Notes: generated from the sequence alone by a model not told the origin. Counted from the stretch's first letter, positions 22,453 through 35,300 are shown. The stretch is DNA of 64,000 nt from Terebella lapidaria (GCA_949152475.1 OX424562.1:22320209-22384208); one strand, 5' to 3'. Program-made: numbers and translations.

Positions 22453-24699
22453 AAAACGTGCCATACAAACACAGCTCTCATGCACATTTCGACCACTATT
22501 CGTCAAGCAGCTTAGCAATTCCAATCTACCTATTTCCGTACAAGGAGAGGCTTCACCTGCCTGGATATAAACACCACAGGATAATATATCTTTTGCGCAC
22601 ATAACACGCTTAGTATCTTGAGCTCTGTGAATGCCGTAGTGTGCCCTTCACCTTGTTGCCACCCAATGGTACAGGATTGTCTACATACTGGTATAATAAC
22701 TTTTTTTTCTGCATAATAATGTACATGTATATATATATATTTAATTACGAAATCATTTTTTTACTTCAAATTCGATCACTAAAAGCACATTACACACAGG
22801 GCCGTCGTTTTTCATAACCGTTAGATAACCTGTTAACAGCGTGGAAAAGGACTGTGCATTGACTGCTTTGTCACTCAGGTGTATGTAAACAAGGGTTGGG
22901 TGGTTTGGACGTTCACTACCTCCATCTTTGTGGAAAAGTTGCACCACCAACTAATTTTCCTTCAAAATCTTTCATAAGATGTCACTTATAAAGCTATCAT
23001 CATTTGAAGTTCTCCATGTTCACCACTCTGCATTATGATATATTTGAATAGTCTGATAGAATCTAACACATGCGTGAAATTGCAAAGAGGTACGGAAAAA
23101 TTCAGAGAAACATTCAATAGTGATATAGTTCCATGAACACCAATAACTTTCACGTGAAGGTGACCATGGAACGAAATCAAGATTGGACATTTCTTGGTGG
23201 GCTTTATTCCTGTTAATGGACCGATCTATCAATTAGTGACACTTCGGTGTCCATGTTATCACAACTGTCACTTCAAATATTGTGCACTCCTTTGCCTGAA
23301 AACTGCTCATACGGAAAGAGTGCGTGCATCTCCAACTATGATTATGTGCATGTATTCTCGGTGATGGTTAGCGAAATCAAATCTATTATGACTAAGTTGC
23401 AAGTCCCGGTGTGGCTAAATGTAATTACGGTGCAGATTTGAAAGCTATTTTTTTTATTTTTTGAAAGCTACCACGCACATGAAGCTAACTACAAACTCAC
23501 CCTCACTCGAGTAACATAAATATTCCACAAACTGCAACATCATTCAAATTTACATGTAATTACTGTTGTTTATTCAACATTTATACACAATAATGTATTC
23601 AAGATTGAAACAACATAATCTGAAAGTTAATAACAGGTGACGTCATGAGCACTTGATACTGGTGGTGCATGACAGGTCATTATTGTTTTTTCTGAGCTAC
23701 AGGAACTACAGCTACTTCCGTGTTGCCATAAACAAGAACGATTTTTTAATTCACGGCAATCTGTCCTTTTTTTTCAAGCTCATCACGTTTTGCATATATC
23801 CAGAGGACAATTCAAATTCATCACACATCCACATCTAAAACATAATAAATATTATTTAGACAATTAAATGTGCTTCACTCATAGAACTGAATTCGAGATT
23901 TATTCATCTTAAATGTTTCAATTCATCAAAGGCATGCTAAATATATATCCTTTGTTTTGTCACACACCATACCCCCATCTATCTTCCAGTGAAACCCACG
24001 CAACTGGCGACAATGCCGTGGTTAGCCAGTACTTGTCCACAGTCGACGTCACGCACGCACCTCATAAAGTGGCCTGTAATCACCTGTATCATGTCATGGG
24101 ACATATACTCAATTACAAGTCACGAATGTAATGCGAACAGACAAGCGAGTGAATTTCGACAGATGAAGATGTCTTTATTCACATCCAGAGTTACAACACA
24201 AAAAACATCAGTCCAATGATGTATTTGCTTAAGTGTAGAGTAGCCTTTTGGCTTCCGGTTGCTGATTGAGTGCTTATGTATTTTTCATACCCTGATTCAC
24301 AGGTTTGACTTATATTATGAGTTGTTGTTATGTTGAGTAGTTGTGCGCAGTCCCGTCTGGTGTACAATGGGAACAGCCATGTTTACACACTGTCTGTCCT
24401 TTTGACGTCAGTGTGACTTTGAGCATAAATGTTTAGGCCGGTTTTGGTTCCCTATTGACATAAATCTCTTCACATCGTCAAAATTTTGTTGTTCCAATTA
24501 CTGTTCAATAACATGAGCTAAGTCTAACAAAATAATGATTTGGTACTGCCGAGTGAATGTCTGGCTTAAAACATAAACCAGTGTATGCAAAAATTATGGC
24601 AAACTGTAAAATCCTACAATTAGTACATAATAAAAATTTATATTCCCATCCTGTGCTAATAACTAATATTTTCGATAAGTATAAAGTCAAGTTCTATCT

Positions 24700-25060
24700 T
24701 CTTCAGATGTTGGTACATATTTTGATTCACTCACATACAGTCACTGATGACGCCAGTGTGTCTTTGGAAAAACTATTTGGTCGGGCTTCGTTTCCATTCC
24801 ATAATGTTGTATTTTAAATTCGGTGTTGGCATCATCAAAATCAACTTGTAATAGATTGAAATGTATGTATCAACCTATTAACGCTGTTAACCAAATTTTG
24901 ATGATGCCAATAAAACACCTAATATCAAAAACGTTCAGAATAGAAACGAAGCCCAACCAAACATTCATATCTGAAGCCACACTGGCGTCATCAGGGACAG
25001 ACAGTGTGTAAGTATAGTTGTTTCTACTGTACACCAGTAGAAACCAGTAGATCACTCAAT
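24700..25060. repeat. Two R1 repeats in opposite orientation
   Basis: A forward R1 copy (about 24700-24870, with GATGACGCCAGTGTGTCTTT) and an inverted copy (about 24850-25060, with ACACTGGCGTCATCAGGG) lie back to back. The reading frames here, with PDDASV-like translations, recur only because the repeat recurs. Confidence 0.6.
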
Positions 25061-26302
25061 GTTGGTAGGTAGCGGAAAAAAACATAAACCAACGATCTCG
25101 CTAGCAATCAGGATAATTAGTCTCAAAACATGAAAAAGAAACAGACAGGTGAATATTTAACCTTGTATTACTAATTGTTCCTAGTCTGTTTCGTGATGGC
25201 ATAAGAAGGAAATACACCCACTATCTCATCTGGTGTTGGATGGTTGCGCCATAACGAAATATCAATAGGTACCGCATAAAATGAAGATGGAGTAGAACCA
25301 TTGGACAAAAAATATTACTATGGATTTTCTGTAATCTCACTTTCAGTGTGAAAGACCCCTCTGAGAACGACATGTATCCTGGTAGTGACCACTCTCAGCG
25401 GACTAAATTCCAAACTGTGAAGCGCTTTGAGAATGTGTGTAACGTTGATAAAGCGCTATATAAGAACCGATTATAATATGTTATAAATTTTCAGCAAGTC
25501 ACAGGCGAAAACAAAAACATGTCAGCACCGCAACGACAAGTGCAGCTTTAGAAGTTATGCTTGTGCGTTTGATGCTACAATGATCTGGGTTTTTTTTTTA
25601 CAATGGTTGTCCAATATGTTTTCCAATTATATGCAAATAGGCTAATGAACCACACAAGTTTGATTATCAATAGGCAACATATATCAAATTCAATCTAAAT
25701 ATCGATCTGTTGCCACCAATACAAACACCAGTGAAAAACAAAACACACTTATGGAATAATAATGAACCCTGACCAGAGTAACGCCATTCCCACACCAGTG
25801 TCATCAGGGCTCTATGTTTTGAACTGTACTGTGACTCATCCCAACGACGTGAAAGTGTGGCAAGTGTTAGTACCATTGCAATAGTCAATAGCGTAAGAGT
25901 TGTTTTGCAACGAGTGATGGTGTGTAAATATTAAGACACAAATCACTGTTTTATCAGTTCCACATTTGCACATCATTACCCTCCAGCAGCCAACTTTGTT
26001 TACGGTCAGCTAACCCTGATACATTGACAGATTTAGTACTTCTGTGCAATCCGTTTATGTATGTTGCCCCGGGGATATTGACTCTGATTTATTTTTGTCT
26101 CCCATTTGATGTCGGTTGATATCCGGACAGCCAGCAAAAACATGTGTCACGCACTCTCCTAACGATCCATGCTTTAAGTGACTAAACGTTATTCCTCATG
26201 TAAACCGAGCGTTAACATGAGCATTATTTAATTATGGTCGTTATTGCACAAGTATGCAATCAAGAATCATTCGTTAGGAGATCCTACATAAATATGTTTT
26301 AA

Positions 26303-27470
26303 GGAAAAATTAGCCCAAGGGCTAAGACAGGTTACCGGACAAAATATATTTTATATTCATGTGACCTTGAATATATGGTCACTGGTCAAATGCAACGTCA
26401 TAAGAATATTTAGCAAACATGTATATCATTCCCGATATGTCCATTGTTTGGTAAGCTGTAAATTCAATAACAAGTAAAACAAAATAGCAATTTTGTTCTA
26501 TGTTTATCATTTCCTATATGTCCACAACTGATTCCTAAGCTGTAAAGTCGATAATAAGTGAGATATTAGCCATTTTGTGTTCTTGACCTTGAAAATGAGG
26601 TCAGGGGTCAAATTCAAAGTTACGAGAATATTCAGCATATATCATTTCCTACATGTCCACAACTGATCCCTAAGCTGTAAAATCGATAATAAGTGAGATA
26701 TAAGCCATTTTGTTCTGTGACTTTGAAAAAGAGGCCAAAGGTCATGACAATAATCTGCATATATCATTTCCTATATGTTCATAATTGATTCCTAAGCTGT
26801 AAAGTCGATAAGAAGCGAGATATTAGCCATTTTGCCCTGTAACCTTGAGAAGGAGGTCAAAGGTCACATTCAAGGTCATCAGAATATTTGGCTGATATAA
26901 TTTCCTATATGTCCACAATTGATTCCTAAGCTGTAAAGTTGATAATAAGCGAGATATTAGCCATTTTGTTCTCTGACCTTGAAACTGAGGTCAGAGGTCA
27001 AATTCAACGTCACAAGAATATTCAGCATATATCATTTCCTATATGTCTACAATTGATTCCTAGTCTCTAATCTCAATATTAAGTGAGATATTAGGCTTAA
27101 TGTGTCCCATTATAAAGCATAGGAGAATTTAACATGGAAAAGTCCCATTTGGGCCGAGTTTGGGCCCAAAATGGCCCACTTCGAGCGATTCAGGGGCAAC
27201 GAAATTTATACATGTCACAGGGGTACATATGAGGAGTGTTGTGCATCAATAGGAAAAAAAGTTACTAAACAGATTTTGAGAAAACGACCGTCAAAGTCCA
27301 AAATTGACTATTTTTCGACGAAAACGGCCGCCATTTTGAAAAAAATGCGAAAATAAAAAAACTAAAAAATATCTCCCTCTGGAAATATTTTTAGGCATTT
27401 TTGTGCAAAATTTCAGAAAGATTCAACCGTAAACTCGGATAGTCTTGTTGAATCGGATAGTCTTGGGGCA
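26303..27470. mobile_element. Helitron-like non-autonomous element with a tandem array
   Basis: About 1.17 kb inserted into unit 1; unit 3 has no such block at the matching place near 46410. The left end reads TTAGCCCAAGGGCTAA (from about 26307). On the minus strand this is a hairpin (AGCCCTTGGGCT) ending CTAA followed by T, as at Helitron 3' ends. The same head, GGGCTAAGA...TTACCGGA, occurs at about 39066 and 50907. The middle is a tandem array (26365-27110); the right part has the low-identity word GGCAACGAAATTTATAC (27194), also seen near 51293. No Rep/helicase frame. Confidence 0.55.
26365..27110. repeat. Tandem array, about 6 copies of 120-136 bases
   Basis: The unit begins near CATTTCCTATATGTCCACAA, continues CCTAAGCTGTAAAGTCGATA and AGATATTAGCCATTTTG, and ends with TGACCTTGA...GAGGTCA.AGGTCA. 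Copies start near 26427, 26512, 26648, 26768, 26904 and 27038. Copies differ by substitutions and small deletions. Confidence 0.85.
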
Positions 27471-28602
27471 AAATACTAAAGTGAATCATGATTGCACGTG
27501 TCATGTGCGGAAGACAGATACATCAGTAGTGTCTTGGTGATTTCGATGAAATGTAGTAAAAATATGTATATCACCTTCCCAAATTAGGTTAACAGTTGCC
27601 ACCTAATAGTTTTATATCTACTATGTACTTTGACGAAATATATATGCTATAGTAGTGGTTAGATCGATGGATTCCTATAAATACGACTCTTCATCTGTCT
27701 GATTACTGACGGACACGTGATAACAGTTATGTAACTATTCCCGTGGAAACCAATTGACCTACAATATATCACGCTACATCTCAAAGTATATTATTGGCCG
27801 CGGCTGTCTGATATAATTCACTATGTTTTTTCCCCCTATAACATATTTTCCAGCCATACAACCATAGTTCTCATGTACATATCAAGCACTGTTCATCAAG
27901 CAGTTTATCCATTCCAATCTACCTATTTTCGCACATGAAAAGGCTATATCAACACCAAAGGTTAATACATCTTTTGCGCACATAATACTCTTAGTATATT
28001 GAGCTCTGTGAATGCCTTAAAGTGCCCTTCACCCTATTGCCACCTGATATTACGAAATTCCCTACATACTGGTATAACACTAACAATGTTATGCGGATTT
28101 TATTTTTGATAACAGACTTAGTTCTTTACTTCAAATTCGACCACTAAAAGGGTATTGCACGCATTTTCATCGTTCCATAACCACTGGATATGTCAACGGC
28201 ATTGAAAATAACTATGGTAACAATTACGTAACAGCTTTGTCACTTAGGTGTATGTAAACAAGGTTTTCAACTTGATCTGGTTCTCCTTGTTCATCACTCT
28301 GTATTATGAAAAATATTTTAATAGTCTGATATAATCTAACACATGCATAATATTGCTGAAGAATTCGGACAAACATCCAATGGTGGTTTAGTGCCATGGG
28401 CACCAATCACTTTCACATGATTGTGACCGAAGAACGAAATCAAAATTGGACATTTCTGTATCAATTAGTGACACTTCGGTGTCCATGTTATCACAACTGT
28501 CACTTCAAATATTGTGCACTCCTTTGCCTGATAACTGCTCATACAGAAAGAGTGCGTGCATCTCCAACTATAATTATGTGTATGTATTCTCGGTGATAGT
28601 TA
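27471..28602. repeat. End of unit 1 and start of segmental duplication unit 2
   Basis: From about 27640 the sequence restarts with the unit landmarks (CTATAGTAGTGGTTA at about 27648, matched at 22241), then runs to TTCTCGGTGATAGTTA (28587-28602), where the Crypton-like transposon begins. No gene is supported. Confidence 0.6.
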
Positions 28603-28604
28603 TA

Positions 28605-28731
28605 GGTAATTGACTGGATACCGTGTTTGAGGCCCGAGGTCGTGTCTGGGCCGTAGCACGCACGAGCTTGCGAGTGCGTCCGCGGCCCAGACACGACCGA
28701 GGGCCTCAAACACGGTATCCAGTCAATTACC
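28605..28731. repeat. Subterminal hairpin of the Crypton-like element
   Basis: Positions 28605-28633 are the exact reverse complement of 28703-28731 (29 bases). Inside, GGTCGTGTCTGGGCCG pairs with CGGCCCAGACACGACC, and GCACGCACGAGC with GCTTGCGAGTGCG imperfectly. Tyrosine recombinases bind paired inverted sites, so this may be the recombinase's recognition or folding site. The homologous hairpin is at 10393-10503. Confidence 0.9.
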
Positions 28732-29216
28732 TTATTATTATATGCCTTTCTCGAATATAAAATAGAAATTGGAACGGAATTGTGACATTTTCTTCCAAAT
28801 AACACACTTTTAAAAATGTTTACATATATTTATTGATCGGCGCGTAGAACGAGAGCGAACACGACGCGTATGAATACAAGATCAAGAATGCTCATTTGCA
28901 TAAAAGCCTGAGACTATGAGAAGCCTACAACGCAACACATATACGTAATCGTGCAAATTTGTTCCAAGGTGAAATGCTGATAAATTACCAAGGAAAAAAT
29001 CATTTCGCAAGCTATTTATATTACATTTACATCTATTTACTTGACTACATCTAGCACGCCGTTTTTGGGCGATTTTCAACAAGGTGCAAGTTATTCACAA
29101 CACACGGAGTGCGTAATAGGCCTTTCATGACGAAACCGGCCAAACGACAAAACGTGGAAACAAGAAATTCAAATTTTGTGACCAGGTGACGGCAAAAAGA
29201 AGCATTTGTGGTGAGT
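28732..29216. other. 3' untranslated and spacer part of the Crypton-like element
   Basis: Between the hairpin and the recombinase stop codon. No second gene is seen. It probably holds the 3' untranslated region of the minus-strand gene. Confidence 0.5.
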
Positions 29217-31772
29217 TCAATCATTCTGTGATTGAGAAGAATCAGACTCAATAACATAAGTACGCCTTCGTTTCAGTGGTGGCGATTTTGAGTAGAAATT
29301 GATGGTACAATTGTTGAATTGCGCGCCCGAAAAGTTGAAGTTGGATGGCTCAGCAGCAGCGGCACCAAGCGCAGTCGACCCAACCTCATGGCGAGCGAGG
29401 CCAAGGGAGCCAACAGCCGAGCGTCGCACGTCCACACTGGCAGGGCCGATGTCAACGGTCTGCGACGAACACTGCAGTGGCAAAGGGGCCTGCTGGTTGC
29501 TGGACTGTAAGCCAAGCACGGGTCGAGCTGAAGCCAGTGAAGGTGCCGGGTTAAGGTTGCACGGTAACGGTTTGGTTTTGCTGAAAAGATAGAAAGATTG
29601 GAATTTAAAAATTAGATTTGCATATTGCCTACAAGTACAACTGCCATAAAAACAACTGCCACTCAACAGATTAGTAAAAAACAGGTTTCTTTGTCATGTA
29701 TTGCGGGTAGACTCCGCTGCCAGGCTATAGGAAACGTTTAGTTTCCTTATTCAACTTGTCTATGGGTGTTAGCTGCTTGGTAACCCAGCATGACATTGAT
29801 TCTTGTTTTTTTGTCATTCATTTCAAAACTAAACAAGGAATCTAGGATTCTGATAGATGGTATTAGTTAAATATTATATCGATAATTTGTAATTACATGC
29901 TAAAGTATTGAATTGATATAGAATCTGGTGTAAAAGTTTTTTTTACTTCTGCAGGGATACTTGTACCTGGATACACCACAGAGAATGTTCGAGTAATCGA
30001 TCTGCTCTGATTCCTCAAGCTCATCGTCATACGATTTGAGGGACGCTGGATTCTTGTGGCCCGTCACCTGGATGATCTTGTGAGGAGCCACCTGCTCCTT
30101 CTGGAGAGTCTTGACCGTGGTTTTTCGCAGGGAGTGATTTGTTTTCTTCCCTTCAATGCCTGCGTTCTCACACGCCGTCTTCATCAGCTGACCAAGTGTG
30201 TTATGACCCATAGGTGTGATGTAATACCACACCTGGTCATCAGCCCGAATCCGCTTCAGTGGAATTGGCGTCAGGTACATGGGACTATCGTCCTTGCACG
30301 CATCAGCAGGCCGTCTGCTTACAAAGGTGTTGAAGATGGCAACAACGTCACGCTCAGTACCATTTGAAAAAATCTTTGGAACAGTTGGGCGCCAGTCCTG
30401 CTTCCCAGACCCATCCATGGTTTTGGAGTCACGCTCCCGAAACTCCAGGAATCCCAAACCACCAGAGTTTTTGCCCTCGACTACATCACCAAAGCGAAGC
30501 TTTCTATGCTGCTCACGACCACGGAAGCCGAAGCATTTCGCAAAATAATAGAAAATGGTGAACTGCAGTGAACTCGGTCTGTCAGTGCCGAGTTCTCCTT
30601 TCTGCCAAAGCAGCTCCTCCTCCTGATCGGTGATCGCCAAGGCTTTGTGGGCACGCCGGCCAAGCCCCTGCTGTTTGAGGTCCACCTTCTTCGCAGTTAG
30701 TGCCTGGTTGGACCTCTCAAAATCATTGGAGCGCAGTGTGACTCTTCCTCCAGTTTTTTCACGAAGATGGCGGTCGATAGAGGACTTGATCTGGTGGAGG
30801 CTACTAGGCTCGTAGTTGGTGCCGTCTGTTTTCCGGATGGAAATCCACAGTTGGGCTAAATAGACATCAAGCTCATCACTTGGAATCTCCTCCAGTTCTC
30901 TTGTCTCGAACTTATTGACCATCAACCAGCGTTTTACATTGTTGATGTCCCGGTTAGTAGACTTAACTGTAAGAATAATCATACAATATTTAAGAGCTAA
31001 TTCAGTACTAAGCCTGGACCCATATTCCCAATTTATTTTTCCCAACCCAGGGTGTACAGTGTACATGATTGTGAGAGTTGTTGAATACTAGTGCTGTGAA
31101 AATTTTACAAGTATCAGGCCAAATAGAGTTGTTTCCTGTTACATATATTTGTTGATCAGGGGATAAGAGGCCAAGAGAAGTGGTTGCCTCGTCCTTGTTT
31201 CAAACTATATAGGAGTTGGTTCCCATGTTTTGTGGAGAAAGGGGATATACCTAATTTGTATTATAATTGTTGTGTGGTATTGTGTATGTAAATATTTTAT
31301 ACTATATTACTTATATTAAGGCTCTTTATTATTTAGCTTTTTTTAGACAAAGTTCCCATTCAGATTGTATATACAATGATACATGTAATACTCTTGGTCT
31401 TGGATTGTACTGGACCCTACTGTACAGTAGTAATAGATATCTAGGCCTAGATCTAGATGTAATTTTGGCAATTGGTAATATCTATTGACTGTATTTTTTT
31501 AATCATTTTACCAATATTGGGATAATTTGGTGCCTTTATTCAGAATAAAATCCAAGATCTAGACTGGTGCCAACTAGATTCCAGATCTGTAGGCGCTGAC
31601 CTGTGTTGGGTTTTTTCTTTGACTGAATGAATGCATCAACATCTTCAGGAGTGACATTTTCATCACGACTTGCACTGGCGCCAAAAACGCTTGATTTGAC
31701 ATCTTCAATGTCGATTTCTTCTTCGAATAATTCGTTGTTTTGACAAATAAAATTCCAGTCGTCGTTTTCCAT
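29217..31772 (-). CDS. Tyrosine recombinase of a Crypton-like transposon, three exons
   Basis: Exons are 31772-31601, 30966-29967 and 29580-29217; spliced length 511 residues. The ATG is at 31770-31772. Donors are ACAG/GTCAGC and CCAG/GTACAAGT; acceptors are TTCTTACAG/TTAAG and CTTTTCAG/CAAAA. Phases match at both joins (NT/VK and GVS/S/KTK). Residues 1-57 are acidic (MENDDWNF...). A core-binding region follows (NRDINNVKRWL at 62-72). The catalytic domain (about 170-390) shows R206/R208 (FRGREQH), H335-S-L-R338, GH361K and nucleophile Y370 (LKSYDD). The C-terminal exon has FSGAQFNNCTINFY (474-487) and a basic KRRR (494-497), likely a nuclear signal. It resembles the DUF3504 family of Cryptons, from which host genes such as KCTD1, QRICH1 and ZMYM derive. 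Expected role: excision and integration of the element in the nucleus. No stop or frameshift, so it may be active. A domesticated host gene is less likely given the element's edges. Confidence 0.88.
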
Positions 31773-31961
31773 TTTGACAGATGCACGTTGTTCTGTTTAT
31801 TTACATCGTCTGTCAAAAAAAGTAGTTCCGGCAAAATTAGGTCGCGAGAAAGGTCGTTGCTATGCGCGACGCAGGTCAATATAACGAGGTCAATACAGCA
31901 GGATATCGGACCGATTGCACTGTAGGTAATCTATTATAGGATTTTCGTAGGTATATAATAA

Positions 31962-34900
31962 TTAGCGAAATCAAATCTATTATGAGTCAGTTACAAGTCC
32001 CGGGGTGGCTACATGTAATTACGATGCAAACGTCGTCAGTACTCCCGATTTTTGAAAAGCTACCATGGACATAAAGCTAACCACAAACTCACTCTCACTC
32101 GAGTAACATAAATATTCCACGAACTGTAACGTCATTCAAATTTACATGTAATTACTGTTGTTTATTCAACATTAATACATAATAATGTATTCAAGTTTGA
32201 AACAACATAATCTGAAAGTTAATAATATGTGACGTCATGAGCACTTGGTAGTGGTGGTGCATGACAGGTCATTCTTGTTTTTTCTGAGCTACAGGAAACG
32301 ACTGACTTCCGTGTTGCCACAAACAAAAACGATTTTTTAATTCAAGGCAATCTGTCCTTTTATTATCACGTTTTGCATATATAAAGAACAATTCAAATTC
32401 ATCAAACATCCACATCCAAAACCAAATAAATATTATTTAAAGAATTAAATGTGCTTCACCCAAAGAACTGAATTCGAGATTTATTCATTTTAAGTGGTTC
32501 ACCAGTGCCATGCTAAATATATATCCTTTGTTTTGTCACACATCAAACCCTCATCCATCGTCCAGTGAAACCCACGCAACTGGCGACAATGCCGTGGTTA
32601 GCCAGTACTTGTCCGCAGTCGACGTCACGCACGCACCTCATAAAGTGGCATGTAATCACCTGTATCCTGTTATGGGACGGATGCTTAATTTCTAGTCACG
32701 AATCTTCTTCAGATGATAGTACATATTTTGATTCACTCACATACAGTCTGCCCCTGATGATGCCAGCGTGTCTTTGGAAAAACTAATTGGTCAGGCTTTG
32801 TTTTCATTCCATAATGTTGTATTTCACATTTGCTGTTGGCATCATCAAAATCGAGTTGTGTTAGCGGTAATAGATTGATACATACATGCACATTCTAACG
32901 TCATGTTGACAACCAGATGCGTCCTAATCAGTGGTGTTGAAATGTCACAAAATCGTATCAATACCATAACTACTGTCTCTTTTGGAAACATATCTAATCA
33001 TTATATGTCATTGTCCATGGTTCGACCTTGAATAGTAAATAGTCTTTTTATCTGTACTGCTAGCTGCTAGCTATCCATTCACAAAATCCAATCGAGTAGA
33101 TAGGTCAGATAGATTACAGTACCCGACAGAACGTTTGACAACAGGTTTCATGATAGACACTTTCTTCATAACAATGACACTGTCTCCAAGCATCTCTCTG
33201 ATACAGATTACCGCAAGACATTATTGTAGAGAACACTGATATTGGCAATATGGGAACTGGAGTTCTATATCTGTAGACCACTCAATGTTGGCAGGTAGCG
33301 GAGGAAATATAAGCCAACGGTCTCGCTGGCAATCAGGATAATTAGTCTAAAACCCCTATAATAACAGACAGGTGAGTATTTAGCCTTGGCCTACTTATTG
33401 TTCTAAGTCTTTTCGTGAGGACACTAACGTGGCATAGGAGGGGGAATACATTCACGATTCCATCTCGTATTGGATGGGTGTTTCACATTTGACTGTGTCA
33501 TACCGAAATGGCATTTGTCACATCATTGGATGAAGATTGAGTAGAACCATATGATTGGAGACAAAATAATACATGTACATGTAGTTTCAAGTTCAATTAT
33601 TTTATACACTCTTAGCAAGTCACGGACAAAACAATACATTAACACCACAACGACAAGTGCAGATCTAGCAGTCATGTTTGTACGTTTGGATGCTATAATT
33701 ATCTGCTTATACAATGGGTGTCCAGTATGTTTTCAATCATATATACAAGTTATGTACCACACAAGTTTATGATCAACAGGCAAACATGTAACAAATTCAA
33801 TCTAAATATCCACATGTTGTCACCAATACGAACACCAGTGATGCCAACCAAATTCCCAAAATAAAAGCACTTGTGGAATAAGAATGAAGTCTGAGAAGAG
33901 AAACGCCGTTCCCGCACCGCCAGGGGCTATAAGTATGTAACATATACTCTACTGTATATTTGATCAAATTAGTAAAACTATAGCTGCTTAGCAATAACTG
34001 CTGTAAACAGATTAGTGACCCCATAATACGGACCATAGATTTAGAAAATTATTACTAGTTAGTTAGCAATACCGATTCACTTACCTACTCTTTTGTAATT
34101 CCAGAGCTGATGTTAGGAGTCTGTACATCAATGAAAAATTAATTCAGAAGGACACATTCGCCAGGACTGAATTCAAAGAGCTAGACAAAACTAGAAGTAT
34201 ATTTCCATGACATTTTATAGTGACCGGCCCCTTATATGCGGAAATGCTCACGGAAGTGACGTCATGAAGACTACCCATGACTGACGTTTGATAGCATGAC
34301 TCGCACGTTATTTTTGTCCTTCCATTTTCTTTGCCGTTCCTGATGCTTAGTAATGCCAAGGTCTTCCTCGTTTGTTTCTGTGACTTATTATCCCAACGAA
34401 ATGAAAGTGTGGCAAGCACCAGCGACATTGCAATAGTCAATAATAAAGAGCTGCTGTGCAACCATCGATGGCGTGTGAAGATGGAGGCACAATTCATTGT
34501 TTTATCAGTTCCGCATTTGCACATCATTACCCTCGACCATCAGACTGTGTTTATGGTCGGACAACCCTGAGACGTTGACAGCAGATTTAGTACTTTTTGT
34601 GCAATCTGTTTATTTATGTTGCCCCATGGGTATACTATTTGTTTCATATTTGATGAGCGTTGATTTCTGGGCAGCTAACAATGACATGCGTAACCCACTC
34701 TCATAATGACCTATGCTTTCAAGTAACTAAATGTTATTCGAGGTTAACCAAACGTTATATGATTTGAGGTTATTAATACACATGTATCAGGATGTATGTA
34801 ATTATCATACGTTCAAGAGGGATCCTAATCTGTGATTTTGTAACAAACTCCAGATATAGATACCTAAAATGACACCTAGCTGCAAAAGTGCTGATCAGGT

Positions 34901-35300
34901 CGTCTCGAGGCAAAAACCTAAAATGTGTCATAACGGCATAAATTCTTCAGCCATTCGAGAAAAGGAATATTGGATCGTGGACAATCAGATTTCGTTCACG
35001 TCTGAAGCAACGTAAGTAGTGTTTGTCAATATAGTTTGAAGCCACAAGTTCCATGAAAATACATTTCAGTTGTATTCTTCATGTGAGTAACTACTTCTCA
35101 AACGTTGTAGTGAACACGTCATAGATAACTAGTTGGATGCAAACTATGACCTAATCAGCTGAGGGGACATCTCAGCATATTCTCCTCAAAGTTTACAAGT
35201 CAGAAACTTCTGAAATCACATCTGTCATGAAGAAGAGTATTTCTTCACATGAGCAAGTTTCCTTTTCTACTGTTGTGACGCTGTCCAAATTAAATATTGT
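31962..35300. repeat. Segmental duplication unit 2, continued
   Basis: Resumes at TTAGCGAAATCAAATCT and follows unit 1 (23366 onwards). Landmarks: GCCGTGGTTAGCCAGTACTT at 32590, CAGACAG/GTGAGT at 33371, a minus-strand GTAAGT donor at 34085 with a TATA box at 34232-34237, and GTAAGTAG after AAGCAAC near 35009. R1 copies lie at 32700-32890 and 33800-33940. No conserved protein frame was found. Confidence 0.65.

Larger units (their letters stand above)
22076..26302. repeat. Segmental duplication unit 1
   Basis: The first of about six diverged copies of a multi-kilobase unit. Landmarks in order: AAAGCTGGTAAATGAAATAA (22096, matched at 37517); CTTCGGTGTCCATGTTATCA (23242, matched at 28470); the block GGTTAGCGAAATCAAATCT (23366), the empty site for the Crypton of unit 2; GCCGTGGTTAGCCAGTACTT (24013, matched at 32590); the CAGACAG/GTGAGT site (25148); and the GTGTGGCAAG block (25855). 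R1 copies lie at 24700-25060 and 25660-25830. No reading frame longer than about 90 codons is conserved among units. It ends at the insertion starting at about 26303. Confidence 0.7.
28603..31961. mobile_element. Autonomous Crypton-like transposon (tyrosine recombinase DNA transposon)
   Basis: About 3.36 kb with edges defined by an empty site. Unit 1 reads TCGGTGATGGTTAGCGAAAT (23357-23376). Unit 2 has the same left half to 28602 and the right half from 31962 (TTAGCGAAATCAAATC). TTA borders both sides, so a 3-base duplication or a shared recombination core is possible. The left end carries a hairpin (28605-28731) followed by TTATTATTATATGCC. The right end is GTAGGTATATAATAA. The only gene is a three-exon tyrosine recombinase on the minus strand. 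There are no long terminal inverted repeats and no reverse transcriptase, which fits Cryptons. Shorter relatives lie at 10083-10515 and 16263-16624. Confidence 0.85.

Noticed and set aside
23913..24131. Plus-strand frame similar to one at 32510-32695
   Set aside because: The similarity comes from the segmental duplication; the frame is not kept in units 3-6 and has no domain.
29299..29592. Plus-strand frames antisense to recombinase exon 3
   Set aside because: They are shadows of the C-terminal exon, whose splice phases and protein content support the minus strand.
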